Origin: an uncultured bacterium
GTDB lineage: Bacteria; Cyanobacteriota; Vampirovibrionia; LMEP-6097
Length of the DNA: 37,771 nt
Direction of reading: 5' to 3'
Assembly (NCBI GenBank): GCA_903930015.1
Contig: CAIYXB010000133.1
Coordinates: 1 to 37,771 of the forward strand
Position numbers and translations under genes: made by a program. This document shows positions 1-8,442 of this stretch, piece after piece (position 1 is the first letter of the stretch; each line of letters starts with the position of its first letter). The notes beneath the pieces are model-generated. The model was not told the DNA's origin. It searched no databases and worked only from the letters and a program-made list of their open reading frames with translations.

Positions 1-722
1 GCTTTAGCTTGATTCTTTAGGCCCCTTTCTACGACAGCCTCTTTATTAGGTTTTTTTTCAAAATCTTTTATATCATCGTTGAGTTTTTCTATACTTCTTT
101 TTACGTCTTTTTCCACTGTGCCATATTCAATGCTTGTGATTGTATTATTTACAGAATTCTCTAAGCCTCTTGTTATTTTTTGTGTTTTTTTTGAATCTAT
201 GCTTGCAAGTATCGCAACGGAAAAATCTTTTGTCATTTGAAATGTATCTCTCATTAACCTAAGAGCTACTTTCATGCTTGTGCCGTTAACAGCTTTTTTT
301 ATACCTTTATTCTCGTCCAAGAAATCATTTTCTCTTAAACCAATCTGCTCTATTGATGAATCTCCTAAGCTTTCTCTTAATTCGAGCGCTTTGCCACCGC
401 CAGCTCTGAAATTAGTAATAATTCTAGTATTTACTGCTCCTCTTGGTGAAGGATAGTTTTCATTTGTTAATACGCCTTTAACAGCTACGTCATTACTATT
501 GCCGATCGGAAAAATTTTAATTACTTTACCAACCTCAATACCATTAGAAAAAATTGGTGCACCTTTTGATAGCCCTTCAACATTGTTAAACTGGGATATA
601 AAAGTTCTAGCTTCTCTTCTTTCTTTATAAATATTCCAAGCAAAAACTATAAGTGCAAATACAACACCAAAAGTGAGAATTTTTTTCACTATCCCAAGTA
701 GGAAATTTATGAGTAATCCCAT
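1..722 (-). CDS. MlaD/MCE-domain lipid transport protein (3' end outside window)
   Basis: Read from the minus strand; starts with ATG at 720-722 and runs off the left edge, so 240 residues of the N-terminal part are visible. A single hydrophobic segment (about residues 9-29) is followed by an MCE core: FNNVEGLSKGAPIFSNGIEV at about 45-64, then GKVIKI, the usual pattern of MlaD/Mce substrate-binding subunits. Residues from about 150 on are charged and helical, as in the tail or coiled-coil part of MCE proteins. Family knowledge: such proteins are anchored in the inner membrane and hand phospholipids across the periplasm together with an MlaE/MlaF ABC transporter. Those partners are not in the window and may lie beyond the left edge. 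It is separated from dnaK, on the same strand, by two palindromic repeats, so it probably has its own promoter. Confidence 0.82.
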   Translation of the reverse strand, partial: MGLLINFLLGIVKKILTFGVVFALIVFAWNIYKERREARTFISQFNNVEGLSKGAPIFSNGIEVGKVIKIFPIGNSNDVAVKGVLTNENYPSPRGAVNTRIITNFRAGGGKALELRESLGDSSIEQIGLRENDFLDENKGIKKAVNGTSMKVALRLMRDTFQMTKDFSVAILASIDSKKTQKITRGLENSVNNTITSIEYGTVEKDVKRSIEKLNDDIKDFEKKPNKEAVVERGLKNQAK

Positions 723-750
723 ACTATTTAATATAACTCAATTTTAAATA

Positions 751-875
751 TCAGGACTTCCGCGTTTGACTTACTACTGCATTAATTCTCGTCTCAAAAT
801 GCTCATTTACAACCAGTAAACTGCGCTTTTTCGCCTCGAATATGCCTTGTAATAAGCCAAACGCATAAGTCCTGA
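751..875. repeat. Palindromic repeat element with TCAGGACTT ends
   Basis: Left arm TCAGGACTTCCGCGTTTGAC (751-770) is matched by an inverted arm ending in AAGTCCTGA at 867-875 (reverse complement TCAGGACTTATGCGTTTGGC). About 17 of 20 positions match. The inner 75 bases form a second imperfect palindrome (ATTCTCGTCTC... against ...GCCTCGAAT). The whole unit could fold into one long hairpin. No coding potential was seen. Termini of this kind are typical of small non-autonomous mobile elements (MITEs); that origin is inference. Confidence 0.75.
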
Positions 876-896
876 ATTATAAGGATCTGTCGTCTT

Positions 897-999
897 ATAC
901 TAAACATACCAACTAATCCCACATAGATTTTTTATGTGCCTGTCGCAGAGCTAAACCGCTTCGCTTGGCACGCTAATTTAATACGCGGGGTTGATATTA
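897..999. repeat. About 100-bp hairpin repeat, copy A, abutting the dnaK stop
   Basis: Starts ATACTAAACATACCAA and contains the hairpin core GTGCCTGTCGCAGAGC...GGCAC. It ends at the dnaK stop codon (997-999). The reverse complement of 22006-22110 is clearly homologous along its length, including the shared words CTGTCGCAGAGCTA and TAATTTAAT. It lies just downstream of dnaK on the minus strand and may serve as its transcription terminator, although no clear T-tract follows the core hairpin. Confidence 0.75.
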
Positions 1000-2904
1000 G
1001 TCAACTGAAGTAGCTTTAAAATCAGCATCAATAACATCATCATTAGAGCTTGACTCAGTTGTATTTGATGAATTAGAGCTTGACTCAGAATATGTAGAAA
1101 CAGCTTTTTGGAATTCAGCCATTGCGTTTTGGATATCTATAGATTTTTGCTTTAATTCTTCAACAGCCTTACTCTCTTTAATAGCTTCTCTTAAAGATTT
1201 TGCTTGAGTCTCTAAATTATCAGCTTGAGTTTTGATATTTTCAAAGTAAGGCTTATCTTTATGGTCAGTAATTAGCTTTTCAGCTCCATAGACTAAAGAA
1301 TCAGCTCTATTTCTTTCTTCTTGCTCTTCTTTAAATTTCTTGTCTTCTTCAGATTTTTCTTCTGCTTCTTTGACCATTTTCTCAATTTCAGCGTCAGATA
1401 AGTTGGTTGAAGCTGTAATAGATATCTTCTGCTCTTTACCAGTTGCTTGGTCTTTTGCAGATACGTTGATAATACCGTTTGCGTCAATATCAAAAGTTAC
1501 TTCAATCTTAGGCATACCTCTTGGAGCAGAAGCAATATCATCCAAATGGAAATCGCCGAGAAGCTTATTCTCTGAAGCTTTTGCTCTTTCGCCTTGGTAG
1601 ATTTTTATATCAACTCTAGTTTGGTTATCCTCAGCTGTTGAGAAAGTTTCAGATTTCTTGGTAGGGATAGTTGTGTTACGTTCTATCAGTTTAGTCATCA
1701 CACCTCCTAAAGTCTCAATACCAACACTCAAAGGAGTTACGTCAAGAAGTACAACATCTTTAACATCACCAGCAAGGACGCCACCTTGAATTGCAGCCCC
1801 AACAGCAACAACTTCATCAGGATTCACTCCTTGACTAGGTTCTTTGCCTGTGATCTCTTTAACTATATTTTTGATTGCAGGGATTCTTGTAGAACCTCCA
1901 ACTAAAATAACTTCATCAATGTCGCTTGTTTTCACGCCAGCATCTGATATTGCTCTATTAAGTGGTTCTTTTAAGTTTGCAAATAATTTTTCTGATAATG
2001 ATTCAAATTTAGCTCTTGAAATTTTCATTTCTAAGTGTTTTGGACCATTCTGGTCAGCTGTAATAAATGGCAAGCTGATAGTAGATTCCGTTAAATTTGA
2101 AAGTTCAATTTTTGCTTTTTCGGCTGCTTCTGTAAGTCTCTGAAGGGCTTGTGAATCTGTACGAAGGTTGATGCCGTTCTCTTTTTGAAATTCATCTGCA
2201 ATGTAATTAACAAGTAATAAGTCAAAGTCATCACCACCAAGCCTCGAGTCTCCAGCAGTTGCTTTAACTTCAAACACTCCATCACCAAGTTCAAGAATAC
2301 TTACGTCAAATGTTCCACCACCTAAGTCAAAAACTAGAATTGTCGAGTCGTCTTTCTTATCAAGTCCATATGCAAGTGCAGCTGCAGTTGGTTCGTTTAT
2401 AATTCTTAAAACTTCAAGTCCTGCAATCTTACCAGCGTCTTTGGTAGCTTGTCTTTGGCTGTCATTAAAATAAGCAGGAACTGTTATTACAGCTTGCTCA
2501 ATTTTTTGCCCTAAGTAACTTTCAGCATCTTCTTTTAACTTACGTAATACTTGAGCTGAAATTTCTTGAGGTGTGTAGTCTTTATCATTTACTTTAATAT
2601 TTACAGAATTGTTTTTACCCTGAACTGTGTCATAAGCAAGGTTTGCTCTGTCTTTTTCGGTTTCTTGCCAAGTGTGTCCAATAAGTCTTTTTGCACTATA
2701 GATAGTTTGCTTTGATTTTAAAACTCTTTGGCGCTTTGCGATTTGACCAACAGATTTGTCAGCTCCAAGGAAAACTACTGACGGTGTAGTTCTAGCACCC
2801 TCATTGTTAGGGATTACTGTAGGCTGTCCTGCTTCCATGATCGCCATACAAGAATTTGTTGTTCCTAAGTCAATACCTAATACTTTGCCTTTTGCTTTGC
2901 TCAT
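997..2904 (-). CDS. dnaK: Chaperone protein DnaK (Hsp70)
   Basis: ATP-dependent cytosolic chaperone that binds exposed hydrophobic peptides, normally with DnaJ and GrpE. The 635 residues match the usual length. The ATPase domain shows the phosphate-1 loop [10 protein letters not shown] (10-19) and phosphate-2 motif DLGGGTFD (193-200). The interdomain linker VLLDVTPLS is at 385-393, followed by the substrate-binding domain, a charged helical lid and a Ser/Asn-rich tail ending in [12 protein letters not shown]. The DDVIDADF-type tail is usual for bacterial DnaK. No grpE or dnaJ lies beside it, so it is a lone gene here, divergent from ssb. The ATG is preceded closely by TATAAT on the minus strand and the inverted pair AGCAAT/ATTGCT, but no good -35 box was found. 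No CIRCE operator (TTAGCACTC) was seen upstream. Confidence 0.98.
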   Translation of the reverse strand: MSKAKGKVLGIDLGTTNSCMAIMEAGQPTVIPNNEGARTTPSVVFLGADKSVGQIAKRQRVLKSKQTIYSAKRLIGHTWQETEKDRANLAYDTVQGKNNSVNIKVNDKDYTPQEISAQVLRKLKEDAESYLGQKIEQAVITVPAYFNDSQRQATKDAGKIAGLEVLRIINEPTAAALAYGLDKKDDSTILVFDLGGGTFDVSILELGDGVFEVKATAGDSRLGGDDFDLLLVNYIADEFQKENGINLRTDSQALQRLTEAAEKAKIELSNLTESTISLPFITADQNGPKHLEMKISRAKFESLSEKLFANLKEPLNRAISDAGVKTSDIDEVILVGGSTRIPAIKNIVKEITGKEPSQGVNPDEVVAVGAAIQGGVLAGDVKDVVLLDVTPLSVGIETLGGVMTKLIERNTTIPTKKSETFSTAEDNQTRVDIKIYQGERAKASENKLLGDFHLDDIASAPRGMPKIEVTFDIDANGIINVSAKDQATGKEQKISITASTNLSDAEIEKMVKEAEEKSEEDKKFKEEQEERNRADSLVYGAEKLITDHKDKPYFENIKTQADNLETQAKSLREAIKESKAVEELKQKSIDIQNAMAEFQKAVSTYSESSSNSSNTTESSSNDDVIDADFKATSVD

Positions 2905-3037
2905 ACAGCAATTATAGCAAGATTGCTAGTTCTCTTAGTCCTACTTAATAGAAAATAAATAGTTATTCCTTCTTTAAGCTCAGTATATGTACTGAAGTTA
3001 ATACTTGATTTCAATGAGACTTGCTAAAATAATATCA

Positions 3038-3388
3038 ATGTCAAGAAATGAAATAAATCAAGTAACCATAGTTGGAAGAGTCGGGAAAGATCCAGAATTA
3101 AGATATTTTGAATCTGGCACAAACTTAGCAACTTTTTCTTTAGCTGTTAATAGACCAACTAAAAACAAAGAGACGGATTGGTTTGATATCAAAATTTGGG
3201 GAAGACCTGCTGAGATTGCTGGTGAGTATGTTCGCAAAGGATCTTTGATTGGTATTACCGGTGAGATTGATTTTGATTCATGGAACAACAAAGAATCTGG
3301 AGAGCTTCAAGTGAAGCCTGTTATCTCTGCAACTGAGCTAAGGCTGTTAGGTAGTAAAGCAGATAACGCAGGTTTACAAAATAACTAA
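3038..3388 (+). CDS. ssb: Single-stranded DNA-binding protein (short form)
   Basis: OB-fold protein that coats single-stranded DNA in replication and repair. The chosen ATG at 3038 gives 116 residues beginning MSRNEINQVTIVGRVGKDPE, which aligns with the usual SSB N-terminus (INKVILIGNLGxDPE). An upstream TTG at 3005 or ATG at 3014 would add residues not expected in the family. Conserved features include LRYFESGTNLATFSLAVNR and the DWFDIKIWGRPAE strand. The glycine-rich linker and the acidic DDDIPF-type tip of classical SSBs are missing; it ends in SKADNAGLQNN. It may therefore be a secondary SSB or a PriB-like form with fewer partner contacts. It overlaps the small secreted gene on the other strand by 4 bp at the 3' end. 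Confidence 0.9.
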   Translation: MSRNEINQVTIVGRVGKDPELRYFESGTNLATFSLAVNRPTKNKETDWFDIKIWGRPAEIAGEYVRKGSLIGITGEIDFDSWNNKESGELQVKPVISATELRLLGSKADNAGLQNN

Positions 3389-3648
3389 ATTCTTCTAAAA
3401 TCAAATGGCCTAATTTTTATGATTGGTCCGGCTTGAATGCTTACATTTGCTAAGCTGGCTTTGGCTACTCTAAGACCCGCGTTTGCGGTTCCTGATACAG
3501 TTTGAATTGCTTTTTTTGTTATAAAACCGAGCGGTATAGTGACTGGTTTCAATGCCAATTTAACAAGTTTGCCGGTGATTGAAGCTTCTGCGCTGGCAAA
3601 CAAACTTAAAACAAATATATTTGCAATAATAAAAGTTCTTTTCCCCAC
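3385..3648 (-). CDS. Small secreted protein of unknown function (87 aa)
   Basis: N-terminal signal peptide: MGKR, a hydrophobic stretch of about residues 5-18, and a likely cleavage after ASAEA (about residue 22). The mature part is about 65 residues, rich in K, V and I, with no cysteines and a basic end (IRPFDFRRI). No family was recognised. It lies 78 bp downstream of acpS on the same strand and its stop overlaps the ssb stop by 4 bp. The clear signal sequence is the main argument that it is a real gene; it resembles in style the other small secreted proteins in the window (14921-15184 and 35594-35842), though they are not similar in sequence. Confidence 0.6.
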   Translation of the reverse strand: MGKRTFIIANIFVLSLFASAEASITGKLVKLALKPVTIPLGFITKKAIQTVSGTANAGLRVAKASLANVSIQAGPIIKIRPFDFRRI

Positions 3649-3726
3649 GACTAAGTCTTTATACGTGTTTAAAGCCGGTTATAACTTAAATAATTTAAAT
3701 TATAGAAAAATTTTCTTAATCCTGAT

Positions 3727-4086
3727 TTAACCTAGCAAAATAGCAAATGCTACAGCCATTTCTTTTTCGTGACTAATTGTAACGTTAACTTTTTTGTTTG
3801 AATTTTTAATGCTGACTTGAGGAGCACCTTTATCATCGTGAGTAATTTCAATATCCTTAAAACCTAATTCTTTGCCGATGCCAGTTCCTAAAGCTTTTGA
3901 GATGGCCTCTTTGGCTGCAAATCTACCAGCGATTCTATGGAAGCTGCCATATTTTTTGCTTAGGGAATTTTCAAGATCTTTAATTTCTCTATCAGTGAAA
4001 ATTCTATTTAGAAATTTTCTACCAAAATTTTTGTAGATTTTCTCTATTCTTTTTGGGCAACAAAGATCAACTCCAATTCCGGTCAT
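3727..4086 (-). CDS. acpS: Holo-[acyl-carrier-protein] synthase
   Basis: Transfers the 4'-phosphopantetheine group from CoA to the serine of acyl carrier protein, activating fatty-acid synthesis. The 119 residues match the AcpS family. The N-terminal motif GIGVDL (3-8) holds the Mg-binding Asp. The second signature RFAAKEAISKALGTGIG (about 54-70) carries the Glu and Lys of the active site. The C-terminal VTISHEKEMAVAFAI is the usual substrate-pocket strand. It is probably the last or next-to-last gene of the run ispE-secD-hypothetical-DUF3326-acpS, 50 bp after the DUF3326 stop. Confidence 0.95.
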   Translation of the reverse strand: MTGIGVDLCCPKRIEKIYKNFGRKFLNRIFTDREIKDLENSLSKKYGSFHRIAGRFAAKEAISKALGTGIGKELGFKDIEITHDDKGAPQVSIKNSNKKVNVTISHEKEMAVAFAILLG

Positions 4087-4136
4087 TGGGGATATTATCT
4101 CATATTAATACGCATGGTGATAGGCGTGTGTGAGTA

Positions 4137-5270
4137 TTAGATAAATAATTTTGCTTCGATAAATTTTTTATCGCGTGTGTTTGCTAGTAAATAACCAGCT
4201 GCTTCTAAATAGTTCTTTACAAGAACATGTGGTACACCGTGCATTTGGGCTGTGTCATCAAGATTTGTGGTGTTATTCTCAACACAAACAACTTGGATTT
4301 CGCTTTTCCAGGCTTCTACCATTGGCGTGCCGTTGCATGAATCATAGGGTACAACTAGATTCGCAACTTGAGATGCAACGACATCATCTGGTTTTCTATG
4401 TAGATTTAAATCCTGAGCTTGAATCCAATCACTGCTTAATAGTTTATAAGCATCAGGTAAAGGGATTATTTGTGGAGAATTTTGCAAGCATTTTAAGACT
4501 GACGCTAAAAAGCAATCACTGAGGTATTCGGCAGCAACTTTAGGATCTACTAATTCATTAAGCTTGATGTCTTCTCTTTCAAGAACGCTAACTTTTGATT
4601 TAGTGCTGGTATCAAAACTCAAATGTTTTTTTGAATTATTTTTTGATCTAATAATTGGTGCATGTGCGGCAGGTAAAAGAGTCATTTGAGCAACTAAGTG
4701 AGAGATTTTTGCTTCAATTGCTCCAATTGGATCATAGCCCTCCCCGCAAGAATAATTTTTTGTCTCAATCGATTCATCATCTTCATCAAGTACACAAAGC
4801 ACAGCAATTGCAGTTGCTCCTTCTAAGCGAGCTTTCTCGCAGGCAGAAAGTAATGTTCTGAAATTTTTAACGGACTTTAAATCGTTAGCTTCTACTGCTT
4901 CTTCTGTGTAGAAAATTTCTTCCACAATATCGAGCCCATAAACATGTTTTGCTGCTGAGATGCAGTTTTGAGTTAAGTTTCTTTCTGATTGAGTTGCTGC
5001 AGCATCAATAACAACTGCTATCTTGTGTCTCACGTTTATTCTCAGAGCAATTTGATTTGCAAAAAACCTATCTAAAAAATACCCTTCAACAACACAGACG
5101 TTATCTGGTATGTCAGTCATCATTGCACCATTAACAACATTTGGGTGAGTGATTAAAAGGTCAGAAGCTTTTGCAAGTAGTTTGCAGGCTGGATTTGCAT
5201 CACCCGCAAATCCACCAATTCTTGCCCCGATGCCGGTTGGAACTATCATGCAATTTATGTTTCTAAGCAT
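4137..5270 (-). CDS. DUF3326 family protein
   Basis: The 377 residues carry the N-terminal signature MIVPTGIGARIGGFAGDANP (8-27) followed by LLITHPNVVNGAMMTDIP, which I recognise as the DUF3326 family of cyanobacteria and plastids. Function is not known. The early glycine-rich PTGIGxxIGGxxGD loop and a VVIDAAATQSE strand look like a nucleotide or substrate pocket, but this is inference. It contains no transmembrane segment, so it is probably cytosolic. It sits 18 bp downstream of a hypothetical gene in the secD run and 50 bp upstream of acpS. Its presence is one of the better hints of a cyanobacterium-related lineage. Confidence 0.85.
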   Translation of the reverse strand: MLRNINCMIVPTGIGARIGGFAGDANPACKLLAKASDLLITHPNVVNGAMMTDIPDNVCVVEGYFLDRFFANQIALRINVRHKIAVVIDAAATQSERNLTQNCISAAKHVYGLDIVEEIFYTEEAVEANDLKSVKNFRTLLSACEKARLEGATAIAVLCVLDEDDESIETKNYSCGEGYDPIGAIEAKISHLVAQMTLLPAAHAPIIRSKNNSKKHLSFDTSTKSKVSVLEREDIKLNELVDPKVAAEYLSDCFLASVLKCLQNSPQIIPLPDAYKLLSSDWIQAQDLNLHRKPDDVVASQVANLVVPYDSCNGTPMVEAWKSEIQVVCVENNTTNLDDTAQMHGVPHVLVKNYLEAAGYLLANTRDKKFIEAKLFI

Positions 5271-5288
5271 GAGCTTATTATACTAAGT

Positions 5289-5798
5289 TTAAGACTTGTG
5301 TAATTTTTTGAGTGCAGTTGCTCCTCTGTACTGATCAACTACATTTTCAACTGCAAGAGCAAGAATAGCTTTTGAGCTATCATCCAAAGTGCCTTTATTA
5401 AGGGTTGTGGTTAGTGTTTTGAGAGTTTCAAATTCGTTAGCCTTGTCACCAAGTCTCACTTCAACTTGATTTAGTAAGCGATCTTTTGGAATTTTTTGAT
5501 CTGCCGAATATTTATTGAACAGGCTTAGAGGAAATTTGACATAGAAAATTTGATTTTTACCCTTTTTGTTTGATCGAGCTGTAAGCTCAACCTTTCCATC
5601 CTGTTCTAGTTGACGAATTAGTTTAACAAAGGTATTTGTGAGCAGGCTATGTTTCTTTATTGCTTTAGGATGATTAGTTTTTCTTAAGCCAAGTTGAGGT
5701 CTTTTAGTAAAAGTAGAAAGGATTCCAGTTTTGCCGCTTTCATAACCATAAACAATCATCCTAGTAAAAATAAAATGAAATACGTTATTATTTTTCAC
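5289..5798 (-). CDS. Hypothetical protein (169 aa) in the ispE-secD run
   Basis: GTG start 17 bp after the secD stop; an internal ATG gives an alternative start at residue 14 (MIVYGYESGKTG). No family was recognised. It is basic in the first two thirds, with no signal peptide and no clear membrane span. Residues about 55-90 (TFVKLIRQLEQDGKVELTAR and following KKGKNQIFYVKF) read like helix-turn-helix plus a beta wing, so a small winged-helix DNA- or RNA-binding fold is possible, but this is a weak guess. It occupies the place where secF often follows secD. Tight spacing on both sides indicates cotranscription with secD and the DUF3326 gene. Confidence 0.7.
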   Translation of the reverse strand: MKNNNVFHFIFTRMIVYGYESGKTGILSTFTKRPQLGLRKTNHPKAIKKHSLLTNTFVKLIRQLEQDGKVELTARSNKKGKNQIFYVKFPLSLFNKYSADQKIPKDRLLNQVEVRLGDKANEFETLKTLTTTLNKGTLDDSSKAILALAVENVVDQYRGATALKKLHKS

Positions 5799-5815
5799 TA
5801 AGATTCTAAATAAGT

Positions 5816-7129
5816 TTATTTAAAAAGAGCAGTTTCTTTAATATTAAAGAATTTAACGAAGCTAAATATCAGAGTTTTGGTAACAAATAGAGAAGATACT
5901 AGGGAAAGTATTACTCCGATTAATAGTGTAATAGCAAAGCCTTTAACAATACCAGTTCCAAATATAATTAAGATCAAACAAACCATTGATGTGTTCATGT
6001 TTGAGTCATATATTGAGGTATAAGCACGATCAAAACCATCTCTTAAGCCGATCAGTACTGATTTGCCTTCGTTCATTTCTTCTTTTGCTCTTTCGAAAAT
6101 AAGAATGTTGGCATCAACCGCCATACCAATACTTAAAATAAATCCTGCAAGCCCTGCTAGTGTCAGGGTTACATTCTCTTGAAAAGCATACATTGCCATG
6201 AGCACATAAATGCTAAGAGCAATTGAAGCAATCACTCCAGGCAATCTATACACAGCAATCATGAACAGCATTACTGCAAGTAAGCCCCAAGCTCCAGCTT
6301 TGATGCTCTTGTTGATTGATTCTTGTCCTAAGGTTGCGCCTATAGATCTTTCTTGAAGAATTGTTACTGGCACTGGCAGTGCACCAGCATTTAGTTGTAC
6401 GGCAAGGTCTTGAGCTTCTTCTGCTGTGAAATTCCCCGTGATCTGTCCAGAACCAGCTGTGATAGCTGATCTTACGGTCGGAGCTGAGATGATATTGCCG
6501 TCAAGTGAAATCCCTAGTGGTTTATCAATCATTTTTGAAGTGAGATCACCAAATTTAGTAGCTGCTTCTGTCTTGAGTTCAAAATCAATAGCCCAAGTTG
6601 CAACACCATCTGTACTTGCTTGAGCACGTTTTAGATCAGCGCCAGTAATTCCTGTGCTCACCCATTCTTCTGTTTGATCTTCTTGACCTGCATTTTTAAT
6701 AATTAATTCTTTGAATTCTAAGTTTGCTGTTCTAAGTAATCTTCTTTTTACTATACTTGGATCAGCACCAGGAACCTCAACTAGAATGCGGTTTTTACCA
6801 ACTTGTTGAACAATTGCTTCACTTGTCCCAGAAGCATTTACTCGATTTTCAAAAACTTTAACAAGTCCTCTCATAACTTCTGGTGTTATCTCTGGGACTT
6901 CTTTGGTTGGTTTTGCTTCAAACTCAAACTGAGACCCACCAACTAAATCTAAGCCGAGTTTTAATTTGGTTAAAATGTTGTTTCCTGCGATAGTTGTAAG
7001 TTTTTGTTCCTTAAGTCTGTCGTAAGTGAAATCTTCACCGTCTGGTTTTATTGTAAATAATGCAAGTGAAACGAAAACGGTAACTGCAATAATTACTAAT
7101 AATCTAAAATTCTCTTTGATGAAATCCAT
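5816..7129 (-). CDS. secD: Protein translocase subunit SecD
   Basis: Inner-membrane accessory of SecYEG that uses the proton gradient to help pull exported proteins into the periplasm. The 437 residues include an N-terminal transmembrane helix (about 9-27), the D1 motif GLDLVGGSQFEFEA at 59-72, a periplasmic P1 region, and a C-terminal block of membrane helices with the conserved GMAVDANILIFERAKEE from 335. The length fits the short SecD form of cyanobacteria and Gram-positives. SecF normally follows or is fused, but here the next gene is an unrelated hypothetical. It starts 38 bp after ispE ends and is probably cotranscribed with it. Confidence 0.96.
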   Translation of the reverse strand: MDFIKENFRLLVIIAVTVFVSLALFTIKPDGEDFTYDRLKEQKLTTIAGNNILTKLKLGLDLVGGSQFEFEAKPTKEVPEITPEVMRGLVKVFENRVNASGTSEAIVQQVGKNRILVEVPGADPSIVKRRLLRTANLEFKELIIKNAGQEDQTEEWVSTGITGADLKRAQASTDGVATWAIDFELKTEAATKFGDLTSKMIDKPLGISLDGNIISAPTVRSAITAGSGQITGNFTAEEAQDLAVQLNAGALPVPVTILQERSIGATLGQESINKSIKAGAWGLLAVMLFMIAVYRLPGVIASIALSIYVLMAMYAFQENVTLTLAGLAGFILSIGMAVDANILIFERAKEEMNEGKSVLIGLRDGFDRAYTSIYDSNMNTSMVCLILIIFGTGIVKGFAITLLIGVILSLVSSLFVTKTLIFSFVKFFNIKETALFK

Positions 7130-7167
7130 ACAAAAAAAAGTATATAATATCTAGATTTTTTGGGCTT

Positions 7168-8070
7168 TTATTTTAAGAAACTTGTTTGATATAAAAAGTA
7201 GTCTTTTGGTAATTTTAGGCTTAGAGACTTAAAAGCAGCTTTAGAATTATCTAAATCTTTATAAAAAGCTAACATTGTTGATCCGGAGCCGCTTAACAAA
7301 ACTTGATCTGCCTTTGTTGAGTGTAGCTGCTGCTGTATCTCCACTAAGCTTGGTTCCTCTTCAAAAACAACATCTTCAAAACTATTAAAAAAGCCATCTT
7401 CGTAAGTGAAACTAGATTCTTTGTTTTTTAGAAGAGCATAGGCTTTTGCAGTTGAAATTCCAAAATTTGGTTTTACTAAAATTAAATTTGCGTATTCATC
7501 GAAATTGAAATCGAATAATCTTGTTTTAAAATTTTCGCCTCTTGACTCGCCGTAAAGTCTTGGGGTTTTTGTTGAGAGCAGGCAAAAAGGCACATCGGAA
7601 CCTAGGCTTAGAGCAAGTTCCAGTAATAGCCTTTCTTGAACTTCAAAATCAAAATGTTCTTTGAAGAATTTATTTAGTACCCGAAGTGTAGCAGCTGCGT
7701 TACTGCTTCCGCCTGCAAGACCAGCTTCTAAAGGGATTTGTTTATCTATATAGATTTTAATTGAGATTGAACTTAGCTGCTCAAGGATATTTTCTTCTAG
7801 TGTTGAAAGGTAAAGTTCGATTGCTTTTGCGATGATATTTCTTTCACCTAAAGTTTTTATTTCTTCTGAGTTAGAATCAATTTCTAAACTAAAATCTAAA
7901 TTTTCAGATTGCTTTTTTTCAAAATCAATTTTGAAAGTTAAGTGATCACTAAGTTCTAGTGCCTGAAATAAAGTTTCAAGATTATGAAAACCGTCATCAC
8001 GTTTATCAAGTACCTTGAGAAATAGGTTTATTTTTGCGGGTGATCTTTCTAGGTAGACGGCTTGGTTCAT
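7168..8070 (-). CDS. ispE: 4-diphosphocytidyl-2-C-methyl-D-erythritol kinase
   Basis: GHMP-family kinase of the MEP (non-mevalonate) isoprenoid pathway; it phosphorylates CDP-methylerythritol with ATP in the cytosol. The 300 residues are of normal length. Visible motifs are PAKINLFLKV (11-20), DGFHNLETLFQAL (26-38), the ATP loop PLEAGLAGGSSNAAA (113-127), LGSDVPFCL with the catalytic Asp near 159, and the C-terminal LLSGSGSTMLAFY. It heads the minus-strand run toward secD. The upstream gap of over 500 bp separates it from the divergent DUF512 gene, so its promoter should lie just right of 8070. Confidence 0.96.
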   Translation of the reverse strand: MNQAVYLERSPAKINLFLKVLDKRDDGFHNLETLFQALELSDHLTFKIDFEKKQSENLDFSLEIDSNSEEIKTLGERNIIAKAIELYLSTLEENILEQLSSISIKIYIDKQIPLEAGLAGGSSNAAATLRVLNKFFKEHFDFEVQERLLLELALSLGSDVPFCLLSTKTPRLYGESRGENFKTRLFDFNFDEYANLILVKPNFGISTAKAYALLKNKESSFTYEDGFFNSFEDVVFEEEPSLVEIQQQLHSTKADQVLLSGSGSTMLAFYKDLDNSKAAFKSLSLKLPKDYFLYQTSFLK

Positions 8071-8172
8071 GGGTTCTCATTCAAATTATCGCAGATAATT
8101 ATGCTATATTATTTTGATGCCTTTTGAGGGTCAGCCTTATCAACTTTTCATGTGTTATAGAAATCCAAGAAA

Positions 8173-8307
8173 ATTTTCTTCAAATTTCAACCACCCTTAC
8201 GCATTCGGCGCAGCCGCTGTGATGATGTTTTCGTTGTTTTGCTTTGCAAAACTTAAATGCTACATCAATCCGATATGCTTCAGGGTGTTGCAAATTTTCC
8301 GAAAACT
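8173..8307. repeat. Palindromic element with CAACCACCC/GGGTGTTG arms
   Basis: Arm CAACCACCCTTACGCATTCG (8188-8207) pairs with the inverted copy ending AGGGTGTTG at 8282-8290. The pairing extends outward through AAATTT and TTTTC on both sides to about 8174 and 8306, and inward through GATG...CATC around the tip GCTTTGC. It is a single long imperfect hairpin without coding content, probably a MITE-like unit. Confidence 0.65.
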
Positions 8308-8324
8308 TTTTTCGTTTATTTAGA

Positions 8325-8442
8325 TTTGATTGCTTAGGCAGCCCAAATTTTTGCGACGGGCACGGTTAAGTTAGCTATGGTGATAAATCCTGATTAAAAT
8401 CACAGGTGTCAGCAAAAATGAGCTGTTGTCTAAGCAATCAAA
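8325..8442. repeat. Palindromic element with TTTGATTGCTTAG ends
   Basis: The terminal 13-base inverted repeat TTTGATTGCTTAG / CTAAGCAATCAAA is perfect (8325-8337 and 8430-8442). Pairing continues imperfectly inward to TTTTTGC / GCAAAAA. The centre holds GTGAT...ATCAC. It lies 17 bp from the preceding palindrome but shares no obvious sequence with it. Confidence 0.7.

Noticed and set aside
2905-3004. Possible CIRCE or other heat-shock operator upstream of dnaK
   Set aside because: The only inverted pair, AGCAAT/ATTGCT, does not match TTAGCACTC-N9-GAGTGCTAA.
8114-8323. 69-codon open frame upstream of the DUF512 gene
   Set aside because: It runs through the palindrome 8173-8307, has no ribosome-binding site and an unconvincing protein; it is explained by the repeat.
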